Positions 33,892-40,937 of a stretch of DNA of 40,937 nucleotides are shown here, piece after piece. The DNA lies in assembly GCA_938023075.1 (NCBI GenBank), contig CALHDG010000249.1, forward strand, positions 1 through 40,937, given 5' to 3'. A program made the position numbers and the translations under genes. Below the pieces are notes generated by a model that saw only the letters and a list, made by a program, of their open reading frames with translations, ran no database searches and was not told the origin of the DNA. Positions within the stretch are counted from its first letter, which is position 1, and the number at the start of each line of letters is the position of its first letter. The stretch comes from an uncultured Chitinophagales bacterium. Its GTDB lineage: Bacteria; Bacteroidota; Bacteroidia; Chitinophagales; JAHDHT01.

Positions 33892-35757
33892 ATGAGAGTA
33901 CTTATTTTTGTTTTTAGCCTATTTACGATTTTATCCCTTGATATAGCCTACGCCCAATTACCCAATTGGTGTGGAGCTATGGATGGCTTGCAAGACCGCC
34001 TTCAAAACGATGAAGCCTACGCCGCTTTTCATCAAGAAGCCACTTCAATAGAAAAAATTGAACGAGCAGCCTTGCCATGTGATGCGAGCAACAGTGTAAC
34101 TATTCCCTTAGCTTTTCACTTTGATAATAGTTTTACTTGTGCCGATGTAAACTGCTTATTAACCAAAGTGCAAGAGCAAATTGATGTACTAAATTATGCC
34201 TATGCAGATAATAGCAGCTATCAACAAAATATTGATTTAAATGCAGCTTGTCCGGCAGGCTATCCCATGTCAGATGTATCAACAGGTACTTGTATTGAAT
34301 TTCGTTTAGGGGTTGCACCAGCAGGTCAAGGTTTAGATCCTGCTTGCGATCCCGCTATTACCATTGGTGAATTTGGTGGCGGTACGCAAACCGGTTTAGG
34401 TGGTGCTGGTGCCGGTTGGGCTGGTTACTTAAACGTTTTTGTAGTAGAAGCGGTGGCTATTTATGGATTTCCTTTTCCCGGTATTATTGGTGTAGCTGAT
34501 GGCATACCCGGTGCAGCTACCGGAGATGGCGTTACCGTTTTGGCAGATGCTTTTGGTGGTCTTGGTGCTCCTTGTAATTCTGGTAATGATATAGATATTG
34601 GTGCATCAGACGGTGCAAGTGTTTTCTTTACGGAAGGTGGTACAACAGTTCATGAAATCGGTCATTATTTAGGCTTGTATCATATTTGGGGTGATGATCA
34701 ACCCTTGTTTGGTGGCACACCGCCTTTTTGCACAGGTGATGATAGCACGATGCCACAAGTTGGTCCTTTTGTAGTAAATGATACGCCGCTGCAAAGCGAA
34801 CCAACGCCAACCAATGCAGCATGCCCAACTGTTGCCGGGGCGAGTTGCGGTTCATTACCATCTAGTTGTGATGGTAGTAATGATTATTTTCACAATTACA
34901 TGGATTACTCAAATGATGTTTGTTTTTCGATGTTCACTACCGATCAATCGATGGTGGTAAACTATTGGGCTAACCAGTTGTTTGGAGGCAGTACCATAGC
35001 CACCTTCAGCACAGTTCCTAATCAATTAGCAACCGTATGCGATATGCAACCTTGCGCAGCTTGTGCTTCGGTTAATTTAGATATTTTTTTCGATGGATTT
35101 CCTGGGCAAACCAGTTGGGATATTACCGATAGCAACGGAACAATTGTTGCTTCTGGCGGTACTTATGGATCAGAACCTGGAAATTCTACATTAAGTACTT
35201 CACCTGCTTGTTTGCCCGATGGATGTTATGATTTAAATGTTTTCGATACTTTTAACAACGGAATGTGTCCTTTTCAAAGCTTTGTCGCTGGCTTAGCTAC
35301 TTTTATTACACCAGGTACATTAATTACCCCAGGCACAATTGTGGGTACCTTAAGTTTAAACATCTCTCCGGGTTTATGTGGTTTTTATACCTTAACAGAT
35401 TCTAATGGTGAAGAGCTTGTTGCAGGAGGAGGAAATTTTGGTGCACAACAAAGTACTAACTTTTGTATAAGTGGAGGAGTGGCCGCACCAAAACAAGGAA
35501 ATAGATTAGACAGAAATGTTACCCTTATTCCAAATCCTGCTACCAATCATATTCAAATTGAACATCAATTTGAAAATGAAATTATACAAAAAGTACAAAT
35601 TATTGATGCATTCGGACGAACGGTATTGGAAAATTCTAATCTTACAGAAATGAATGTAAACCTTCAGTTAGATGTGAGTAAGTTAAATGCCGGTGTGTAT
35701 TTAGTTCGCTTGTTGTTTGAGCAAGGCTATACCGATACTAAGTTTGTGAAACGTTAA
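33892..35757 (+). CDS. Secreted pappalysin-type (M43) zinc metalloprotease with T9SS domain
   Basis: 621 residues from ATG 33892. A signal peptide (MRVLIFVFSLFTILSLDIAY, cut after AQ) is followed by an M43-like pre-region (VTIPLAFHFDN...; QIDVLNYAYADNS). The metzincin motif HEIGHYLGLYH is at 254-264 and the Met-turn NYMDY at Met337. The domain matches the PAPP-A / ulilysin group. Residues ~385-530 are Cys-containing beta modules (LPDGCYDLNVFDTFNNGMC). The C-terminus (LIPNPATNHIQIEHQF ... YTDTKFVKR) is a T9SS sorting domain. Probably a calcium/zinc-dependent secreted protease. The frame extends upstream to 33763, but those 43 residues precede the signal peptide and are not credible. Confidence 0.93.
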   Translation: MRVLIFVFSLFTILSLDIAYAQLPNWCGAMDGLQDRLQNDEAYAAFHQEATSIEKIERAALPCDASNSVTIPLAFHFDNSFTCADVNCLLTKVQEQIDVLNYAYADNSSYQQNIDLNAACPAGYPMSDVSTGTCIEFRLGVAPAGQGLDPACDPAITIGEFGGGTQTGLGGAGAGWAGYLNVFVVEAVAIYGFPFPGIIGVADGIPGAATGDGVTVLADAFGGLGAPCNSGNDIDIGASDGASVFFTEGGTTVHEIGHYLGLYHIWGDDQPLFGGTPPFCTGDDSTMPQVGPFVVNDTPLQSEPTPTNAACPTVAGASCGSLPSSCDGSNDYFHNYMDYSNDVCFSMFTTDQSMVVNYWANQLFGGSTIATFSTVPNQLATVCDMQPCAACASVNLDIFFDGFPGQTSWDITDSNGTIVASGGTYGSEPGNSTLSTSPACLPDGCYDLNVFDTFNNGMCPFQSFVAGLATFITPGTLITPGTIVGTLSLNISPGLCGFYTLTDSNGEELVAGGGNFGAQQSTNFCISGGVAAPKQGNRLDRNVTLIPNPATNHIQIEHQFENEIIQKVQIIDAFGRTVLENSNLTEMNVNLQLDVSKLNAGVYLVRLLFEQGYTDTKFVKR

Positions 35758-35831
35758 AACAACTAGGTATTTTTTGAGGCAATACGAAAAACGGTATTAG
35801 GCGGGTAGCCCTAATTAAGATAGTAACAAAC

Positions 35832-35857
35832 TTTGGTTCCTAATGAAAGGAACCAAA
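35832..35857. terminator. Stem-loop between convergent genes
   Basis: A perfect 10-bp stem, TTTGGTTCCT (35832-35841) with AGGAACCAAA (35848-35857), and a 6-nt loop. It sits between the stops at 35757 (+) and 35907 (-). T runs are weak on both sides, so terminator activity is probable rather than certain. Confidence 0.6.
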
Positions 35858-35906
35858 ATTTGTACACTATAATGAAATTTTATTGTTGTGGAAGTTTAAA
35901 AGTCGT

Positions 35907-38900
35907 TTATTCAATAAATATTTTTTCGCTAAGCATACCTTCGTTATTATACAATCGAATTAAAACAATTTGGTTTGCTATATTTACATACGGCAATTTA
36001 TATTGATTGTTACCAGATTGTACCATCAATTTTCCATTCATTAACTGTTGCCCCAACATGTTAACTACATCATACTGAATATCTCTAAGTTGATTGGATT
36101 GTATCTCTAAATGAATTACCTCATTAGCCGCAAATACAGATTGAATATTGAAATGAGTAAAAGGTACTATATGACCTGTATTGCTAATAAGCTCTTCTTC
36201 TTCATGTTGAATCATTAAAATAGTAACCGTGGCATAATCGCAATCACCAAAATCATTACAAATAGTATATACAAATTGATCTTCGCCAACAAAGTCTGTC
36301 GGCGGATTATAGCTGATGGTATTGTTGAACAAAATATTAGTACCATACTTCGGTATTCCAGAATTGCTTACGGTTGCTTCAATTCCTTGTGCAATCGTAT
36401 CATTGGCTAACACATTAATTCTAATGGGCTGATTGACATTCGTGATCAAATGGTCTTCAACCGCTTTAATATTTGGCATTAAATCATCTTCTACTGAAAC
36501 ATAAACTTCTGCTTGACTACATAAATCATAAGCATTACAAAGCCAATAGGTAAATTGATCTTCACCAACAAAACCATAATTGGGTAAATAACTCACTGTT
36601 CCATCAAGGTTTTCATTTAGTTTTCCGAACTTAGCCTCTTCTATAATATTAACTGTGAAGGCATTGGTGTTTGGTGCATCATTCGATAATATTGAAATAG
36701 TTTTTAGTTGATTTTCTTTGGTTTGTACATTGTCGTTTTTAGCCAATGGATTCAAACAAGTTTCATCAATTAAAATGTACGCTAAAGCCAATTCCTCTTT
36801 TCCGTTTTCATTAGCCGCTACTATTTCTAGTGTGTCCGATGCTTCCGAAGCTAATAAAGGCGTGTAGTAAAAACAGCTTTGTTGAATGTTGTTAATTGTG
36901 TTACCCACCTCAGAATTGATGGTTTGTATGGAAGCATTAGTATCACAGAATTCAAGACAAATTTCATTTTCTATTAAAGGTTGAGCGCAACTTTCAAATA
37001 TAGTCGTACACATATCTGCCTCAATACGAACCCTGGCAGTAGCACAATTTCCACAGGTGTTGCATATTTCATATTCAATTTCGTCGGTTCCCGTAAAATC
37101 TTCATTGGGTTTATATTGAATACTTCCATTCACTAACATCTCATTTCCATACTCAGCTCCTTTGGTAATGGCATGAATAAAAAACTCTGGAAAGCATATA
37201 CTTACATTCTCATCATTTAATGCCGGATCGAAAACTACCGTTCCATTAAAATAGGTAGCAAGGGTATTGTTTAACAAAGCTTCTTGTGTATTGATTGTTA
37301 ATACATCTGGATTAGCAACCGGATTGTTGCAAACAACGTCAACTGTATAGTTAGCAATAGTACTTAATGCAGGCAAGCCATCATCGCATATTTTTACCGA
37401 CACATCGCGTGTTCCAACAATGCCGGGTAGGGGAGTATAGAAAAAGCAAAGCCCATTGATGTCGCCAATGGTACAATCAAAATGTGTTTTAATCTCACAA
37501 ATACTTAGGTTGTTATTATCATTATCTTCGGCATCCACACAAATTTCAACCGTTTGCACTGGAGCGGAACAGAAGTTTACATGGTCATTTAAAATAACCG
37601 GTTGCGTGTTGTTGCTTTCGCAATTTTGTATTTGTGCGATTACCAAAGTCTGTACACAAATATTTTGCTCATTCACGGCTTCTACTAAAAATTGATCTTC
37701 TGAATTATCGACGCCTGAAAAGGGTGTGTAAATTAGGCAGTCTTCACTTATTTCTAAAGTACCATTTACCGCACCGTTAGCGTTTTCAATTTCAAAAGTA
37801 CCTGGCACACAAAAATCTGGACAAATCGTAACCGATGTATTCGTCTGCACACATTTTATTAAATCTTCGCAAGCAAATGGAGCCTCACAAGGCAATAACG
37901 GTACTGGTGCATAAACTGTTAAATTGACTGCTGCCGTATTATCAATTTCCACATCATCTGCAGGTGAGCTCGATCTGATGGACACTGCATTTCTATAATT
38001 ACCTGGTGTTACGCCCTGTGTTTGAATAGTTAAACGCGCACTTTGATTAACGTCCAGAAAATCGAGCGACCAAATTTTATCAGTGGCATCGTAAGCACCT
38101 ATACTTGCATCGTGCGAAATATACACCAATTGATTTGGCCATAATTCATCTACCCTTATATTAAAAGCTTCATCTGGTCCATTGTTCGTTAAAGTAATTA
38201 CAAATGAAGTGTTTTCTCCAGATTCAATTGAATTGTCTTGTACACTTTTTTGAATAGATAAATTAGCTTTCGGTAAGGCTCGGATGCCTATATTCGCTTG
38301 CGCAGAATTGTTAGTCGGTCCGATATCTATTTGATTTACATCAACTAAACTTACATAGTTTGTATAATTACCTGGCTTTACTGCTTTTGCCTCAATAACA
38401 AGTTGAGCGGTTGTTGATACCGGTAAAGAGGCAATGCTCCATATTCCTGTAGTAGTATTAAATGCTCCTATACTGGTGCTATAATCAAGATAACTCAAGC
38501 CTTCTGGAAAATCTTCTTTTATGGTAATTTGAGTGGCTTCATCTGGACCAATGTTCGATAAAATTATCACAAACTCAACCGTTTCTTCCTCAAAAACCAC
38601 TTCTTTGTTTACCGATTTAGTTAAAATTAAATCAACTTCTTCAGGCTGCGTTATTTCCTCTTTTACTTCTACTGATGCAAAAGCTTTATTGTTTTGATTA
38701 TTGGTATCTAATTGATCAATGGCGACAATTTTTACTTCGTTGGTAAGTGTACCAGAGGCAGTGGCTATTGCATAAAGGCTTAGTTGTGCTGTTGAAAATG
38801 CCGGAAGTGTGGCAATTAACCATTCATTATTTTCTTCTGAATAATTGCCTCTATTCGCTATGTTCCTAGCATAGCTTAAGCCCATTGGTAAATTTTCTTC

Positions 38901-40937
38901 AACTACAATATTGGTGGCATCTACTTCACTTAAATTTTCTATGGTGATGGTAAACTCAACTTCTTCATTAATATCAACCTCACTTTTATTAATTGTTTTA
39001 TTTAATGATAAATCTACAGAAGGACTTGGCTCAATAAGGTAAGCTTCAATGGTTGAACTTGCACTATCATTTAATTCATTTTCATCAATTTGATCACTGC
39101 TTATAATTTGAACCATATTAGTATATAAACCAGGTTCACTGGCAATTAATGTTATACGAAGTTCTGCAGATTCGCCAGCAGGCAAACTGGCAATTGTCCA
39201 AGTGTTCTCTAATTCAGAAAAATTACCCTCTGTTCTAATGTGATCCATTAGAGTTAACTCAGATGGAATAATTTCATTTACTATAATATTTGTTGCCTCA
39301 TCTGGTCCCTCGTTGCTTATGGTAACAATACATTCCATTTCAGTATTCACCGGCGCATTTTCAGCACTTGGGGAGATGCTGACTGATAAATCGGCGAACC
39401 GTTGTTCAATCAAAATTTCTTCCACTAATACACTGGCTTCATCGGTATTGTTTAATATATTTTCATCTAATTGATCGGCTTGAATAACCGAAGCTCGATT
39501 GGTTTGCAAACCACTTTGGGTGCCAATAGCCTTTACTTTTAACTGCTCAAAACTTACAGCCGGAATTGTTGGGATGGACCACAAACCATCTTCTTCCGAA
39601 TAACTACCTGCCGTAAGACTATATTCGGTTAAAGATAATCCTTCAGGCATCAATTCTTCTACTACCACATTTGTGGCATCTTCCGGACCAGCATTAAACA
39701 AGGTAATGATAAATTCGGTTTCTTCATTTAGTAGCATGCTATCGTCACTAACTGTTTTATTAAGAGATAAATCAGCGATTAATGGCGTTATGCCTTCTAC
39801 CAATAAATCGGCACTACTGCTATTGTTAGTAAATACCGGATCAAATTGCTCAGACGATTTAACTCGTGCAATGTTTGTGTGATTTCCGGCAGAACTACCA
39901 AATACTACAATCGATAACTCGGCAAATCCTCCTGCTTCAATTGAAGAAATTGACCAATCCCCATTGTCAAAATCGTAATTGCCAGAGCTTGCTGCATGGC
40001 TAACGTAAGCAATACCTTGCGGGAGAATTTCTTCTACAATAATATTACTTGCTTGGTCGGGTCCGGCATTAGAAATTAATATAGTAAATACAGCATTTTC
40101 TTCATTCTCAACTACGGTGTTTACGTTTACTGTTTTGTTTAAAGATAGATCTGCTGTTGCTTGCTCAGGTAATGGAGCAACAAACACCACCGCCTCATCA
40201 ACATTGTTGGTCAGCACCGCATCTAACTGATCGCTGCTAACAATGTTAGCTTGGTTGGTGATAGTTCCTGCATCTTCACCAGAAACTTCAATAGTTAAAA
40301 CCGCCGAAGTTCCCGCCGGTAAATCTAACATAGTCCATAGTCCGTTGCTTGCATTGTAATTGCCAACAGTTGCATTGTGACTAATGTATGCTAAGCCTTG
40401 TGGTAAGATGTCTTCTACTACAACATTAGTCGCTGCATCCGGTCCTTCATTAGAAATTAAGATATTGAAAGCCGTCGTTTCATTTTGCATAATGGCATTA
40501 TCATTAACGGTTTTGGTTAAGGATAATTCGGCATAAGGTTCTAAAACTTCTGCTACAAACACTACTGCCTCATCGCTGTTGTTGGTCAGCACCGCATCTA
40601 ATTGATCGCTGCTAACAATGTTAGCTTGGTTGGTGATGGTTCCCGCATCTTCACCAGAAACTTCAATAGTTAAAACAGAGGAAGCTCCCGCCGGTAGATC
40701 TAACATTGTCCATTGTCCGTTGCTTGCATTGTAATTGCCAACAGTTGCATTGTGACTAATGTATGCTAAGCCTTGTGGTAAGATGTCTTCTACTACAACA
40801 TTAGTCGCTGCATCCGGTCCTTCATTAGAAATTAGGATATTGAAAGCCGTCGTTTCGTTTTGCATAATGGCATTATCATTAACGGTTTTGGTTAAGGATA
40901 ATTCGGCATAAGGTTCTAAAACTTCTGCCACAAACAC
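35907..40937 (-). CDS. Giant DUF11-repeat surface adhesin with T9SS domain, 5' end outside window
   Basis: 1676 residues are visible; the N-terminus lies past the right edge. Eight DUF11-type modules of ~125 residues come first (signatures ADLSLNKTV, ISNEGPDEATNI, SSDQLD...NN). About 37250-37900 encodes Cys-containing linker domains (EAPFACEDLIKCVQTN...). Three cadherin-like/tandem-95 modules follow (NPVANPDVLTINTQ; AKNDNVQTKENQLKTISILS; VEDHLITNVNQPIRINVLAN), each with a (F/Y)xGxDxxxYxxCN ending. The C-terminus (FNIQSVFAANEVIHLEI ... LSEKIFIE) is a T9SS-type sorting domain. Such proteins form long extracellular stalks for adhesion or matrix. No enzyme motif is seen. It converges with the metalloprotease gene. 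Confidence 0.92.
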   Translation of the reverse strand: MFVAEVLEPYAELSLTKTVNDNAIMQNETTAFNILISNEGPDAATNVVVEDILPQGLAYISHNATVGNYNASNGQWTMLDLPAGASSVLTIEVSGEDAGTITNQANIVSSDQLDAVLTNNSDEAVVFVAEVLEPYAELSLTKTVNDNAIMQNETTAFNILISNEGPDAATNVVVEDILPQGLAYISHNATVGNYNASNGLWTMLDLPAGTSAVLTIEVSGEDAGTITNQANIVSSDQLDAVLTNNVDEAVVFVAPLPEQATADLSLNKTVNVNTVVENEENAVFTILISNAGPDQASNIIVEEILPQGIAYVSHAASSGNYDFDNGDWSISSIEAGGFAELSIVVFGSSAGNHTNIARVKSSEQFDPVFTNNSSSADLLVEGITPLIADLSLNKTVSDDSMLLNEETEFIITLFNAGPEDATNVVVEELMPEGLSLTEYSLTAGSYSEEDGLWSIPTIPAVSFEQLKVKAIGTQSGLQTNRASVIQADQLDENILNNTDEASVLVEEILIEQRFADLSVSISPSAENAPVNTEMECIVTISNEGPDEATNIIVNEIIPSELTLMDHIRTEGNFSELENTWTIASLPAGESAELRITLIASEPGLYTNMVQIISSDQIDENELNDSASSTIEAYLIEPSPSVDLSLNKTINKSEVDINEEVEFTITIENLSEVDATNIVVEENLPMGLSYARNIANRGNYSEENNEWLIATLPAFSTAQLSLYAIATASGTLTNEVKIVAIDQLDTNNQNNKAFASVEVKEEITQPEEVDLILTKSVNKEVVFEEETVEFVIILSNIGPDEATQITIKEDFPEGLSYLDYSTSIGAFNTTTGIWSIASLPVSTTAQLVIEAKAVKPGNYTNYVSLVDVNQIDIGPTNNSAQANIGIRALPKANLSIQKSVQDNSIESGENTSFVITLTNNGPDEAFNIRVDELWPNQLVYISHDASIGAYDATDKIWSLDFLDVNQSARLTIQTQGVTPGNYRNAVSIRSSSPADDVEIDNTAAVNLTVYAPVPLLPCEAPFACEDLIKCVQTNTSVTICPDFCVPGTFEIENANGAVNGTLEISEDCLIYTPFSGVDNSEDQFLVEAVNEQNICVQTLVIAQIQNCESNNTQPVILNDHVNFCSAPVQTVEICVDAEDNDNNNLSICEIKTHFDCTIGDINGLCFFYTPLPGIVGTRDVSVKICDDGLPALSTIANYTVDVVCNNPVANPDVLTINTQEALLNNTLATYFNGTVVFDPALNDENVSICFPEFFIHAITKGAEYGNEMLVNGSIQYKPNEDFTGTDEIEYEICNTCGNCATARVRIEADMCTTIFESCAQPLIENEICLEFCDTNASIQTINSEVGNTINNIQQSCFYYTPLLASEASDTLEIVAANENGKEELALAYILIDETCLNPLAKNDNVQTKENQLKTISILSNDAPNTNAFTVNIIEEAKFGKLNENLDGTVSYLPNYGFVGEDQFTYWLCNAYDLCSQAEVYVSVEDDLMPNIKAVEDHLITNVNQPIRINVLANDTIAQGIEATVSNSGIPKYGTNILFNNTISYNPPTDFVGEDQFVYTICNDFGDCDYATVTILMIQHEEEELISNTGHIVPFTHFNIQSVFAANEVIHLEIQSNQLRDIQYDVVNMLGQQLMNGKLMVQSGNNQYKLPYVNIANQIVLIRLYNNEGMLSEKIFIE
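40180..40937 (-). repeat. Near-identical 375-bp tandem repeats in the adhesin gene
   Basis: ACAAACAC recurs at 40180, 40555 and 40930, exactly 375 bp (125 codons) apart, and the intervening DNA differs at only a few positions. At least two full units are in the window and the array continues past its edge. An assembly collapse is possible here. Confidence 0.88.

Overview
The window is AT-rich bacterial DNA from a member of the Bacteroidota. Five encoded proteins end in type IX secretion (T9SS) sorting domains, several promoters match the phylum's TTTG / TAnnTTTG pattern, and surface proteins carry DUF11-type, LRR and cadherin-like repeats. A Saprospiria- or Chitinophagia-like lineage is plausible, but genus cannot be read from this sequence. 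I see no rRNA, tRNA, CRISPR array, phage or transposase gene.

Layout. (1) 1-2400: a SAM hydroxide adenosyltransferase-like gene (cut by the left edge) diverges from phoH; then comes a small phasin-like helical protein. (2) 2400-6580: repeat-rich spacers flank a secreted M14 carboxypeptidase and a macrodomain protein. The spacers carry two structured-RNA elements resembling flavo-1 RNA. (3) 6583-13479: a co-directional run of accA, dapA, a large membrane protein with a His-rich loop (DUF4175-like), a membrane protein with a GATase1-like region, and a bcp-type peroxiredoxin. A palindromic foldback element (MITE- or ERIC-like) sits between the two membrane-protein genes. (4) 13735-23186: a secreted TPR protein; then on the minus strand a surface protein (19360-21489), an LRR-subtilase and an overlapping CHAT-protease gene; and, divergent from these, an ECF sigma factor with a membrane TPR partner. 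(5) 23187-27636: a crotonase-family enzyme and a 1193-residue repeat protein. (6) 28110-30976: cysC-cysD-cysN, which make APS and PAPS. (7) 31195-33607: an IscA/ErpA-type Fe-S protein, methylmalonyl-CoA epimerase, a probable outer-membrane barrel, a second copy of the foldback element and an uncharacterised gene. (8) 33892-40937: a pappalysin-type metalloprotease and a giant DUF11-repeat adhesin running off the right edge.

How it fits together. Core metabolism (fatty acid, lysine/cell wall, sulfate activation, propionyl-CoA, Fe-S) is interleaved with a large investment in secreted proteases and repeat adhesins. The most unusual items are the foldback element with 3-bp target duplications, the overlapped subtilase/CHAT pair beside a sigma/anti-sigma-like pair, the two RNA elements with a covarying stem, and frequent obligate TTG starts.
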